From positions 20,880,335-20,944,334 of the forward strand of contig NC_088788.1 of the NCBI RefSeq assembly GCF_949628265.1: 64,000 nucleotides of DNA, in the 5' to 3' direction. The position numbers and the translations under genes are program-made. Shown one piece after another: positions 36,101 to 48,569 of this stretch; positions within the stretch are counted from its first letter, which is position 1; the number at the start of each line of letters is the position of its first letter. This DNA comes from Cloeon dipterum. Taxonomy: Eukaryota > Arthropoda > Insecta > Ephemeroptera > Baetidae. A model generated the notes under the pieces. The model had not been told where the DNA came from and searched no databases. It saw only the letters and a list, made by a program, of their open reading frames with translations.

Positions 36101-38212
36101 TAAATAAATTATCGTTTCATATTCTAATTGATCAATAAGAATTAAGGAACGTTTTTTTAAATTTAATTCAAGTAATCGGTTGGCTTCAGGCTACATCAGG
36201 AGAAAACCCTTTAAACTCTAACTATCAATTTAGCTCTTTGAGCACTTTCATTCAAAACGCATTGAAGCAAAAAATAAACTTTTTTCTAGCAATTTTTTCC
36301 AGTGATTGTTGAAGCCATTAATTTTCTTGCTGTTATTGGTGCAGAGTGGTGCGTGGGCCTCTGTGATAGAAAAGGCAGTGCAACAATCAACTGTTGAGTG
36401 CGGGGTTCGAGGCCCGAAAGTGTCGCGGGCCGAGAGCGGGCGGCGGCGGCGAACAAAAAGCAATCTCGTGTTGTGTGCTCTCCTAGCAGGGCGCGTATGT
36501 TTTGTGGAAACTGTGCTCTCATTAAATAACTCCTGGCAGAAAGGCTACATGGAGCCCGTGCGCGCGAGGCTAGCTTACATAGCGCCAAGGAAATGAGGTG
36601 GGGGAGGGGGCAGGAGGACACATCGATTGCATGTGAAGTAATTGTCATTTTCCTCTCCCTCGGCCGCTTCGTGTGTGTAAATATCATTTTACTTTTAACG
36701 CGCCCGTGCTCTCACACCACCGGACGAGACACTTTGCGCTTTTCTTTCCTCTCTCCTGCGGCCGATTCCGATTCCTCGTCCCACCGACTCATTACCCGAT
36801 AATTAGCCCACTTATCCGCGCGCAGGTTAAAAATAACCGCGGCACAAATGGCGAAATGCACAGCGCGGCGACACTCGCCCCGAGTCGCGTCGCATTATGC
36901 GATTTTTGTAGCTCGCGGGCCGCATAGTGCACGCCCCCCGCGGGCCACGGACCGTTTTTCGATTCATCAGCATTCGGATCACAAATTTCGACACCGGATC
37001 CGAATTGAAGTTGACGACCTAGTCATTCCATGTGCGGAGGCCGGAAATGGACGCCACCTTATCTCGCCGCTCGAAAAATTGTTGATATGCCGCTTTTGAC
37101 TATTGCTGATTTCCGCGTTCGTACTTTGTCTGACGTCTACTGCGATATCACGAGTGAGCAAAATAGCGCTCGTGTTAGTAAATAGCTTGGTTCTTATTGA
37201 AGTGGATAAGCCTCAAGCAACAGCGTTCCACGATATTTTTATTCTCTCCATATATATGAAGCTTCTTAAAAAATGCCCCTTTCTTTTACATCTGGGATCG
37301 GAGTGTCTAAATATACCATTCTATTATATTAATATAATAATCAGTGTATGCCTTCTATTTCTCCACGGACCTTGAACCTTTATTTAGATGTCCCCACTCA
37401 TATCCAATCTACGAGGAAAAATGTATAGTTAGAATTCAACTATTGTGCATTTTAATTTCGTTGGAGAGGTCTAATTTTATGAATATCTTATCTTCAGGTG
37501 ATGCTTGTCTTGACTAAAGTGATGGGCATAACGAAGTATTATTAAGTGTTAAATAGTAACGGTTGATATTGTAGGTAATTACAAGCCGGCATATATTATG
37601 ATATTCACGTTTTGTCCCGAGGCTACTGAACAATGAGGCTAGGCTGACGCATTCTGATGCAGCAATAAGGCAGGTAGTTCTGTTCGGCTTAAAAACTTGC
37701 GGCTGAATTGGTCTGCATAATTACCACACGAATTTGTTTGGGCATTCGCCACTGATGCGATTGTGGCAGTTTAGAGACAATTCTTTTCTGAATGTCGGGA
37801 AAACTGGTCGCCACCATGTGCCGTGAGCACGTGTGGACAAACACGGCTTTCCATGCGAGCACTAGTTGATGAGTAAAAAAAAATAACAGCGTCGTCCACC
37901 TGGTCAGTGGCGCAAAAAGCGCGGCGGCGGCCAGCTCGCGGGGTCTCGCTCGCTGGCTAAGCGGCGGGGGTCACGTGACCGCGGGGGTTGAAGGCAAACC
38001 AGAAGCTGGCTCGCCGGCATAATACATGGTTGGAGGCAGGCAGGCAGGGATGTGGCGGTATTGCACAGCAGACCCTGCCAACCAACCCGCCGCCCCAGAC
38101 CTCCCCATCGCTATTGATCCGACTCCCTCAGAGATGTGAGGAGTGTCGTTTTCTCTCTTTCTCTAACACCAACCACTCTCTGCGAGTGCTCTCTCTCTCT
38201 CTCTCTCTCTCG

Positions 38213-38257
<45 letters not shown>

Positions 38258-41200
38258 CGGCGGCGGCTCAGTGCGAGAGGCACGGAGATGGCGCGCACCT
38301 ATTCCATAATCAAACTCGCAAGCGTCGCTCCTGCATCGAAACTCTATTTGACAATTGTTTTGACTAGGCTAATGACGCGTTTTGGATTGCGACTCACGCC
38401 AATCCACCGATCGATGCGCTGATTGGCTTAATTACAACGCCGCCGGACGCTGTACTCCTTGGAAAAAACTCGTTTTGCAACCGTGTGATCCAAACTTCCA
38501 TCTAACTCTCAATGGCTGCCGGTTTTTTAATTTTCCCAGTCTGAAAAGGTCGAGTCAGTTATCTGCTTATTTTAGGGTCGTGATCCTGTTTCTGTTTCAA
38601 ACAATATAATAATAAAATCATTTTAACTGTTACACTATTTGGCACTGAATTAAATCCGGGGCTCTGCCTGCAGAAAAGCAGGGAGGGGAAACCCCAGAAC
38701 TCCTGCCGGTCGGTTTTTCTTTCGCTGATGACCGTACCTTATAAACACACCAGTCGGAATAGCGAATAATTGATCCGACCGACACACCAGCTAGCCGAGT
38801 TGCTGCTGCTGCTTTTTTATTGAGCGAGATTAAGATCGCTGTTTTCACATGACAAACGAATCGAACGTTTATGTGCCGTGTGTGTCGTTGCACCCGCTCG
38901 CGTAGATGAACCTCATGCTTTATTAATTTGGCCACTTTAGTGCGTTGTGTGCGCCTGAATTTTCGTCACACTTGGTAAGGTGTGCTGAGCTCTTTGTTGC
39001 CACAGCGCAGGAAGGAAGTTAGTTGTTATCAGTGATTGTAAAAAATCACCAGGTCAGACGCACAGAACCTAGCAAGGAATATTATACAGAGGCCCCCAAC
39101 CCGCATGTGAAATTCGGAGAATTCAGTTCCGTTGAGTTCACAACTATTTCGTTAGAAAGGACGTCATTGATATTCATTCAGAATCATGGCGTTGCTCAAT
39201 GCAAGCTAAAAATAATCCAAATAATAAAAAAAAATATTGAAATTTTCAATGCAAACGTTAAAGTTTTTTTAAAATTTTGATTATTAAATAAGTATTCAAT
39301 TCTGATAACGAAATGATTAGAGCGTAAAATCTGTTGCTTGGCTTTTGAAACACTCACTCATTTAGCTAAAACAGTTCAAGCAGAGTTTCCATGGAGAAAA
39401 GCTCTCCCTGCTACGTGATTGGTTGGCAAGCCAAAGAATTATTTCCTTACAAGTGCGTTCTGCAATACATCAATCAAATTCGCAATCCATCCAATCGTGC
39501 AAAATTGCTTTTCATTTAAAAAGACTTTCCTGGAATTCAGAAACTCCATTTTGCACCTAATCAGTTCTTGAGTCCATTGAAGTTTTTTACCCCTGCCTCT
39601 AAGTTAGAAAATAGGCTTAGTTGATGGATAGGAGGGTGATAAATGTCTGTTCGTTCTTAATTTTTCTCATTGTTGCTCTTTACATATATTTTGTAGTTGG
39701 ATACGAAACTTGTTACGCATCCTCTCAGACAGTGAGCTCTCTTAAAATAAATAAGAGCAAGGCTGCTCAGATGTCAAACAATCAAACTAATTTCTAGCGT
39801 TTAATTATAAAATTTGAGCCGCTGCTAACGTGTGCTATCATCCAGTGCTATAATTTTCCCGATGACGATTGTTTTAGAATCACCGCCTGAAGATGACGAC
39901 GAGAGCACGAAAGGCAGCACCAACAGTGGCGGTGGCAACGACAAGAGCGACTTGCTGAGCTCGAAACAGCGGCACCAGATGAAGCACCGCGAGCTGTTCC
40001 TCTCGCGCCAAGTGGAGACCCTGCCAGCGACGCACATTCGCGGCAAGTGCTCTGTCACCCTGCTCAATGAGACAGAATCCCTGCTCTCCTACCTCAATAA
40101 AGATGTAAGCGTCTCACTCTGATGAAATGTGATAAAAAGCTAACCTAATGTGTTTCACATTGCCTACGCAGGATACCTTTTTCTACTGCTTAGTATTCGA
40201 CCCGGCTCAAAAGACTTTGCTCGCCGACAAGGGCGAGATCCGAGTCGGCAGCCGCTACCAGGCAGACAACATACCCCTTCTCAAAGAAGGAGAAAACGAT
40301 GACAGGAACATGGCAGACTTGGAGACTCTTGTGTGGACTCCTGAACACAACCTCACCGACAGACAGATCGACCAGTTTCTTGTCATTTCCAGGTAAGTGA
40401 GATTCATTGTTCCATATTATATACGGTGTATTTTTGGTTTGTAATGTCTAGTTTAATAGTTGCTAAAATAACTTGATTATAAATCCATTGTACCAAGAGA
40501 GAAAATAATGTTGATTTGTCATCTTAATTATATTTTTAAAAATTGAAATAAGAAAATTAAAATTTGCTGTTAATATTCAGGATCTTTAGTATTATCTCAT
40601 TTCTCAATCCAAGTTTATTCTTATCATTGCACAAACAAAAATGCTTTGGAGATTAATTCAGCTCAAGTTGGATGAGTTTTGAAACCAAATTAGCTCCTAT
40701 AAATATAGAAGACAATTTTATGATGTTCATACATTGATATATACATATTTAGTTGCGAATTCTAAAGATTACAAATTGTGACCTAGAGTCTATCGAATAG
40801 GTCATTTTTGCATCACCTGGTTTGACACTATTCTTGTTCCGCAGATCTGTGGGCACATTTGCTCGTGCCTTGGACTGTTCTAGTTCCATCAAGCAGCCAT
40901 CCCTTCACATGAGTGCAGCTGCTGCTTCGAGGGATGTAACTTTGGTGAGTGCTGGCCGATCACTCAGTTTGCTCCTGGGTTCTAATCTTGGCTCTCTGTC
41001 CCCCAGTTCCACGCTATGGATACGCTTCACAAGCACGAGTACAACACGGCAGATGCCATCAGCCAATTAGTGCCGACGTCGGGTCCAGTTTTGTGTCGAG
41101 ACGAGATGGAAGAGTGGTCGGCGTCTGAGGCGAATCTCTTTGAAGAGGCATTGGAGAAATACGGCAAGGATTTCAATGACATTCGTCAGGATTTTGTAAG

Positions 41201-44200
41201 TGAAGCAAGGTGAAACTTCCAGACAATTTTCTAACTTGGAACATACTTTACAGCTACCATGGAAGACTTTAAAGAATATAATTGAGTACTATTACATGTG
41301 GAAAACCACAGATCGGTATGTGCAGCAAAAAAGAGTGAAGGCGGTAGAGGCCGAGTCAAAACTGAAGCAAGTGTACATTCCAAATTAGTAAGTTATCCTG
41401 GCATCCTCTGTTTGGTTTTCCTAACAAAATTCATTCGCAGCAATAAACCAAATCCAGCAGTAATTAATAGCAGTAAAGGTGGCATTGTCAATGGCAATGG
41501 AGGTGAAATCAACAGTGGAGGAAAAGCCTGTGAATCCTGTAGTGGTAAGTTTGAACTATCTTTGGTTGAATCCCTCCTCATTGCAATTTGAAACAGCAAC
41601 TTCATCAAGTCAGTGGTATGCCTGGGGGCCATCGCAGATGCATTGCAAGCTGTGCAGCAACTGCTGGAACTACTGGAAAAAGTATGGTGGTCTCAAGAGT
41701 CCCTCAAGGATAGGTAGGTCTCAAATTTCATATTATAAGCTGATTTGTTCTAATTTGGAATGCATTTTTCAGAGGAAAATGATTGCGATTTGAAGAAAAA
41801 GTCGAGCGGAAGCATCTCGGACGAAGAGCGAGGAAGCAGCATCAACGGCCACAGACACAGATGCACCATCGTCAACTGTGGAAAGGTAATATATTATGTA
41901 CCTGAAATGCAAGGTGTGTCGTGATTACCAGAGTAAAATGCTCTTGTTACATTGTATAATAAACATTCTTCATTGATAGACCTAGACCTGTGTATGTTGG
42001 TCTCAGAATTTATTTGGCTAACCTAATTTTGGGCGTTCTAGTGAGCTCTGTGTTTGGTAAAGCCTAGCCTATTCTTTCCAAATTTTACAGGGACTTGAAG
42101 ATTTTTCCATATTTTTATTATTAGAATGGCATAACCAAATACTGAAACAATCCAGTTTCTTTTATCTTCAATTGCTTACTTCCAGCATTTTTGTTTGAAA
42201 TGGGGTGTTCTATTTTACCGATTTTCAACTTCTGGTTTTCACGTCTCTAAATAATGTAACGGTTGTCAAATTTACATGCAATCACTTTTGAACATAATAT
42301 ATGGAACTGATAAGTGGATTGTTTCCTTAGGAGTTCAAACTGAAGGCCCACTTGGCCAGACACTACGCCACCGCTCACGGCCTGGCAATTCGCTCCGGAT
42401 CTCCAAGGCCAATAATGAAGACGAGAACAGCCTTCTACCTGTTCTCAACGCCACTGACCCGCGTCTCAAGACGACTCTGCCGCAACCTGCTGATGGTGCG
42501 CCATGCCGCAAGAGCCCCCTTTTGGCCCATCAACATCGCCACTATCAAGCAAGACTGTAAGATTTGTCGCAAACCCTGCCACCGCATTGTTTTAAAATTC
42601 ATCTTGTTCTGCTTTCAGGCCAAATGCAGATCGTGGGGAAAAGTTACGAGGAGCTGAAAGAACTGACCAAGTATAAGAAAAAGGACCGGGGAAGCGTGAC
42701 TAACATTGCCACCTCGCTGGCCAAGGGAGAGCTGATTGTGCCCCCATGGCTAGCGCCCACCGACAAAGCGCTCATTCCCAAATCAGAGAGGATTTCCTTC
42801 CCCAGGCCACCAAAGGGACCAGGTACTTCTAGTGCCATTATATTTTCTTCTTTGTTTTTCATAAATTTTATTATATTCGTGATTTAATTTTTCCTCACTC
42901 ATTGCTCATTATACTGAGCATGTTGCTGATAAAATCGTTGTTTTTCTAGTTCAAGATTATTATGTCTAAAGCTATTTAGCTTTTAAACAAAATTGATGAA
43001 CATGAATGATATAAATTCACTTGGTAGTAATGTGTAAATTTTTTTTAAATAAATAGGAACGGTATGATATATCAAGTCTACTTTACCTTGTACTCTTTGT
43101 AAACAAAATACTGAGTGCTGCTTATGAAAGGAATTTTTATTGCTAAATTTTTTTTTCAGATGGCAGCATTATCTATGAGAGAGTACCCAACAAGCCAGAA
43201 GCTGAAAAGGTGATCCAGAATTCTCAGATCGGAATCCACAACATGTCGTCTTCGTCCTCCCTAAAGAGGAGGGCCTATGAAGAAATCAATGGATTGGACC
43301 GTAAGTATCTGCATATAAAGCAAATTAAATTTTTCATTTCTCTAATTTCTTTCCTTTTGATTTATATTTGAAGAGGATAAATTGGGGAAGTTTCTCTCTG
43401 TCAAAAAATTTATATTTCTGTTTTGCTGGAGACTTGATTGGAAAGAGAAACTGAAGTGATTTTTTTACTATTATGCTTACCTTTTAAAATCGCGATAAAA
43501 TGAATGGATAGTATGTTGCAACTTTACTGGCTGTGCTTAGATATTTATATTTCATAATCTAATTCTGCTGCTTCAGCTGACATGGCTGAGTGGGGTGAAG
43601 AGGTGAGCTTACCACCCCCACGACAGCGCTGGCCCCACTCTGAGATCAACCCTCTGGCGCGTGACCTGACGAGCATCTCTGGCCCGCCACCAAGCAAGCG
43701 GCCCCACAAGGAGAACTCGGGCGCAAGTGCAGCCAACTACATCCCCAGACACATGGGCCAGACGCCGGGTAGAGCCGTGACCCAGCAGAACGGCAAGACC
43801 AAGATTGGCACGCTGACGCAGCTGAAAAACGGACAGAAGCGGATGTCATGGTCCGACGCGCCTGATGACATGTACTTCCATGTCCCTGACAGCACTAAGT
43901 GAGTCATATTTAACAATCTTTAAAATAACACTGGGAGAGTTGCTGTCATTACATCAAAATGGTTTTCACTTAATAGACCAGGGTTTGGCAAAAGAAGAGA
44001 TGGTTGACAAAAAGACTTGTCATTGTTTTTTTCTGGAAATAACCGCCCCTTTTTACATTTGAATTTAATAATTAAACTTGATATTCCCCTATTATATTGT
44101 GATTTAAAAACAAACAAAATTGCTAAAAAATATTTCCTAAAAACTTCAAAAAATGGAAATGTCTTTCTTAAAAATTCAGTATCTTTTGGCTTACATTAGA

Positions 44201-45639
44201 TGCCCGAGACGCCTAAAATCGTTTTTGGGTGTCAAATTACCAAAAAACGCAAGAGAACATTTTTCGTCAAGTAAATGTTTGTTTTGATTTTTCACTTATT
44301 ACAGAAATACATTTCACGATTTTACGTTAATTGGTTTCCAAATGTCATATTTGTATCCAACTGAAGAACGAATTTTAACAAATTGTTCCCCATTTTAAAG
44401 AATTCAACTGAGTGTTTTTATCGCATATATTTTATTCTAGTTTAAAAACGTTTTATTATAAATATTTCATGGCGTTCATGAATACTTTTGATCTCCATAA
44501 TATAAAAAGTAATTTGTTGCGTAATTTAAAAAAAATCTGTCTCCAAGCTTTAAAACTTGCAAATATGTGTTATTTTACTAAGAACACGGGTAAAAATAGC
44601 AATAAATTTCCATCGTCTGGAAATATCAGCTATGGAAAAACTGCAAACCATGAAATAATACCCATTTTGTTTAAATTGATTTTTTTTAATTCGAGTTGGT
44701 GACGTGGCTGATGAAAGCGTGTATTATTGAAGGTTTTTCTGTTTCTTAAAGTACAGATATCACAACGGTTCATGTGGAGCTGTTTTGTTGATAAATTTAT
44801 TTGAATAAACTAGCTATTCTAATATCTTATATAAAATAACTTTCTGTTTAATTGAATTTTCAGTAGGTAATATACAAAGGCTATGCGACTTAGGCCTCAA
44901 TTTGAGCTGATTGTGAGGTTAAGGTGAACGAATGCAAAATTATTACAGTCGGACTCTTCAGACTACAGTACTTTATTAAGAAGGTTATATCATTGCAAAT
45001 TTGATAATGATTAAAGTGACCAATGGCTATTGATATAAATTGGTAGAGAAAGGAGAAACATGTGATAATAGGATAATTATAAAAAAGTTTTGTCTGCTCT
45101 CAATTTATTTTTCGTGTGGCTCAAAGAAACTGGCTGTATAATTTATAAACGCACACAAATTATAACTATTTCGCATAGCAAACTAAAGAGCACAGAATTC
45201 CTAGACTGCGGTCGTTAAGCGTCACTACCCTATTAGCAGATCAGCTTTGGGAATATGTCTAAACATCCTCAATTTAGTCAAATAAATAACTATTTTTTAT
45301 TACCTTTGATGCAACTAAACGCCCTTGGACCGAAATAAATAAATTATCTTGTATTACAACTATTATGTCTATAAAAAGACTTCTACTAGGAACTTGATTT
45401 GATATTGTCTCTTAAGTTCTTCTTAATTTGAACCGTCTAGTTGTGGAGAGAATGACTTATTGTTCCTGATTTTCAGGGTGCACTTCCGGAAGCTGAGGAA
45501 GCAGCTGACAAACAGCGACCTGCGGCGGGCCGCGCGCAAACCGTGGCGCCGGCTGCGCTGTAATGAGGCCGATATGCTGGCAGCCGCGGTGGCCGCCGCC
45601 GCGGCCACTGCGACACGGCCGCTGAGCATGGTGGAATGA
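27591..45639 (+). CDS. MTA1-like: Metastasis-associated protein MTA1-like, NuRD complex subunit
   Basis: This is the nuclear scaffold that binds histone deacetylase in the NuRD remodelling complex. Seventeen exons join to 848 residues: 27591-27618, 28568-28635, 31186-31279, 34578-34673, 39878-40104, 40172-40392, 40845-40944, 41007-41195, 41254-41387, 41441-41544, 41597-41713, 41773-41885, 42331-42556, 42619-42822, 43160-43300, 43577-43898 and 45477-45639. Domains in order: BAH (from MYRVGDYVYFE), ELM2 (around [16 protein letters not shown]), SANT (about 310-358, [17 protein letters not shown]), GATA-type finger (CESC to CSNC, about 417-445), then a C2H2 finger (C-x4-C-x12-H-x4-H, about 488-511) and a basic C-terminus. 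Exon 4 adds 32 residues inside the BAH region and is symmetric in phase. The stop is TGA followed by C, and the frame stays open for 47 codons beyond it. Three upstream ATGs may limit translation. Confidence 0.95.
28636..31185 (+). other. MTA intron 2
   Basis: About 2.55 kb, mostly AT-rich, with a GC-rich patch at 29550-29860. A B-box-like GGTTCGAGTCC at 29622-29632 does not fold into a tRNA arm. No embedded gene was recognised. Confidence 0.6.
31280..34577 (+). other. MTA intron 3
   Basis: About 3.3 kb with GC-rich islands at 31600-31850 and 32760-33240, the second next to a GT/GA simple repeat. No gene recognised on either strand. The islands may be enhancers or alternative promoters, but nothing in the sequence proves it. 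Confidence 0.55.
33090..33143 (+). repeat. GT then GA microsatellite
   Basis: A GT-rich run passes directly into (GA)n, ending GAAAGAGAGAGGGG. GA tracts of this kind are bound by GAGA-type factors in insects, and this one lies beside a GC-rich island in MTA intron 3. Confidence 0.8.
34674..39877 (+). other. MTA intron 4
   Basis: About 5.2 kb, the largest intron. GC-rich islands lie at 34790-34950, 36400-37030 and 37800-38120, and a CT microsatellite at 38189-38254. Open frames in the islands show no recognisable family. No RNA gene was recognised. Confidence 0.55.
38189..38254 (+). repeat. CT (GA) microsatellite
   Basis: About 66 bp of CT repeat with two CG interruptions, flanked by GC-rich sequence. 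On the minus strand it is a GAGA tract. Confidence 0.9.
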
Positions 45640-45783
45640 CCCTACATGATGTCTCAGCTGGCGCCGCCGCCACCGCCGCCGCACCACCTGAGCAGCGCTG
45701 AGGCCGTGTTCCAGTCGCCGGCCATCATGGACCTTTTGTTCTCGGCCTCGGCGATGGCCCCGCCGCCGCCCACGCACTTTTGA
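45640..45783 (+). CDS. Candidate readthrough extension of MTA (47 codons to the next stop)
   Basis: Directly after the MTA TGA (45637-45639) the same frame runs 47 codons to a second TGA at 45781-45783. The peptide begins PYMMSQLA, has a Pro/His tract, then reads AVFQSPAIMDLLFSASAM and ends in PPPPTHF. The third codon positions are strongly G/C, as in the upstream coding exon. The other two forward frames have stops within a few dozen bases. The stop context TGA-C is the leakiest known for eukaryotic termination. Three explanations remain: programmed readthrough, a recent nonsense change or sequencing error, or a spliced alternative C-terminus. Translation past the stop is inferred. Confidence 0.5.
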   Translation, partial: PYMMSQLAPPPPPPHHLSSAEAVFQSPAIMDLLFSASAMAPPPPTHF

Positions 45784-47025
45784 GCACAAGCGGCGCGGGG
45801 ACGAACCAAACAGCAACGCAAGGCGGCGAGAAAACCAGACTCTCGGGCTCGGACGCTGCACCAGTGTTAAGTGTGTGTGCGTTTAAGAGTAAAAATTTCA
45901 TCTTCTCTAGCATCTGTAGCGACCGAAACAGTTTTTAGCCGCAGAGAATCTCAAAAAAGAGTGACGACGCGCATTTTGTTGTTGTTGCTAGGTTGTAAAA
46001 ACAAGTGAATGAGAAGGAGAGAAAGTCATCTCGAGTTTGGCGAGGAGAGCAAGCGCGCGAAGCGACTGCCGGATGGGCCAGCCTATTGATATGTTGTTTT
46101 GGAAACACTGTCCGTGTGATCAAATTCACCTTCTGAACCCAACCTGCAGTTTCTGAAATGGGCATTGCAGCTGAAATCATTTGGATGCTCTTCTCCCCAG
46201 ATGTATTAAACATAACCCTTTGAAATCAATCACAAATGCCAAAGACCTATGTAAAGTTAAAAAACTTTGACAAAGTAAAACATTCTGACTTTGAGTTATA
46301 GAATATTTATCTTTTTCGGTACATTAGCTTGATTATCAATTTTAAACCTCCACGGTCATTTGTATTACACATTTTAAACTTAAAAGGTCCCATTTCAAGA
46401 ACTGCAGATCGTCTCGCAAGGTTTCAATGCCTCGTGTCCGTTGGCCGACAATCGTCTCTGCGCGGCTCACACGATCGAATTTTGGAGGAACTTTGAGGAA
46501 GCTGCTGCTGCTGCTTTGCCCCTTACTGTGCTGGGAGTATGATGGATCGACGATGATGATTTTTCAATGACACTCTATGAGCTACAGCAATTATTATAAT
46601 TAATACGGTTTTGATTTCCGAGCACAATTCAGCGTAATATTTTTCTTATGGAATACGAGTGAATGGTGATGCGAGAGCAATAAGTAGGCACACGACGATA
46701 TACTGTTTGCTGTCGCTCGTTTCTTTTTACTCTTGTGTTGGCGGCGCGATTTTGACCTTTTTAAGTAGAATCATCGTTTTGCAATGTCATTGAGTGGCAA
46801 ATCAGTTTTCTCATACGATATTTATTTATTTAATGTTTCTTTTAAAACCCGGAGATAAACAATGAAGAGGAAGAAGAAGAAGAATTCATACGCTGGTATC
46901 AAAGATGTCTGGATTTTATATTTTTATTGCATTTCTTTCGGAGGTCTTGTATAAAAAATCTTGCATGTTTGTAACATAGCCGTAATTATAAAATTTTGTC
47001 ATCAAATCACATTTTTTGAAATAAA
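45784..47025 (+). other. Probable MTA 3' UTR
   Basis: No further coding sequence is recognised. An AATAAA at 47020-47025 is a plausible end. The first 150 bp are GC-rich and the rest AT-rich, with GAA/GAT runs near 46870. Confidence 0.45.
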
Positions 47026-48247
47026 TCCATTTAAGCTATTAAAAAAGCACTGCGTCTTATTTTAAACTCTGATGGGGATTCCCTAGCACTAGCAGTAAAA
47101 GTGAACAGAATTCTTGGCATGAGAAGGACGTGAGTCCAGCATAAAACCCGAAAAAAGCAGATCCGAATTTTGTGAAGCGATTGTCTGGCTGAAAATAGAA
47201 TTTAAAACCTTGAACAGTCATTCTTTCAATGAGTCAACTCTCAGAAAATTTTGTTTCGTTTTGTGGATCAAACTCAAATGCTTTGTCGACAAAATCCTAT
47301 AAAAAATTAATTGCTTGTGTACGCTTTAAACGCGTCGGGTGGAGGAGGATATATTTTGGGCGAACGGCCTGTGTCCTTCTTGACGCACTTGCGACGACGC
47401 TATTTCTGCGTGAGAGCACTTTGCTATTGATTTTTACTATCAAGATTTATGATATTGCAGAGGAAGCTGCTGTTTCTTGACACCCTTTGACATGTGAATA
47501 AATAGGAAAGCCGGATTTGGCTGCCATATAGCAACGCGCACCGTGTCTGCGACCCCATCGCTCTTTTATGTGCCATACGCACACACTGTTCTCCCAGAGC
47601 TCCTCGTCCGCGCCCAACGGAATGGTCGTTGCTGTCGATTTTGTGTCCTTGCCATTTGCAACAATGTTCCTGGAAGAAGATATTTATGACAGAAACCCGA
47701 TTAGTACACTCTTATCACACATAATACACCATTCTATTTTTTGTATCTTCGATAATCTTGTAAATGCCGATATTTTGAAATATATCGCGTTTTGCTTTTC
47801 AGGATAAATTGATGATAGCTTGAAACCTTTCAAAATCTGGAACAAATTTCAAGAAATGTGTTAAACAACTGAGCTCTAACAAAGGCATTTCATTTAAAAT
47901 ATTTTTTAGTGGCACACAGTCAGATGTCTTAGCAACATTATATTTGTAGAAAAAATGGTGTATATCACTTTTAAAAAATTAATTTATTAAGAAACAATGC
48001 TTTTAGAATTAATTATTTTTAATTTCACATTATTGAATAAACGTGGGCAGTTACAATTGGAAGAAATAATCCGTTGGAAGTTAGTTCTAATATGGTATAT
48101 TAATTTCCATTATCTCGCCGATTTATTTTTCCTCCGTCGTTTTTCTTCCCGTCGTAGGAAGAAAAATGTTAAGCAGTTACCTAGCTTGTAATTTGTAGTT
48201 TCTTGAATATTAATAGCAGTTGCACTTGTAATTGAAAATCTGATACT
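47026..48247. other. Intergenic region between MTA and the gypsy element
   Basis: AT-rich, no gene, RNA or repeat recognised. Short open frames at 47229-47480 and 47568-47807 have no family resemblance. Confidence 0.5.
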
Positions 48248-48561
48248 TGTAAGGGAGAGACATTAAAACACCTCCGTATTGCTTGGTGGCTAAGTCCCTA
48301 CTACTTTATTCACCTTCTGACGCCTGCTCTCTCCAGGCGCCTCCTAAGCGCGCTCATTGTTTGAATCTTTACACAGGAACATACAATTATCATCGCCCCA
48401 AGATAAGCACAACATTTACAATAACAATTTTGATTATCTGACATAGTTTACATTTTCCTAACACAATTCAATAATTATTACAGCTCTTCATGCTGCTGTA
48501 TCTTAAACGTAATTTAACTTATGCAACTCACAGATCTCTTCCTGATTTTTGCTCTTCACCA
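48248..48561 (-). repeat. Probable 3' LTR of the gypsy element
   Basis: Read on the minus strand, a purine tract AAGGGAAGAG just past the pol stop is followed by TGGTGAAGAGC, and about 314 bp later the block ends TCTCCCTTACA, giving TG...CA ends. An AATAAA (plus-strand TTTATT at 48305-48310) lies near the far end, as expected for the R region. Boundaries are inferred because the partner LTR is absent. Confidence 0.6.
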
Positions 48562-48569
48562 CTCTTCCC

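Noticed and set aside
36390-36420. B-box-like GGGGTTCGAGGCCC
   Set aside because: Only part of a T-arm can form. The upstream sequence gives no D-arm or anticodon arm.
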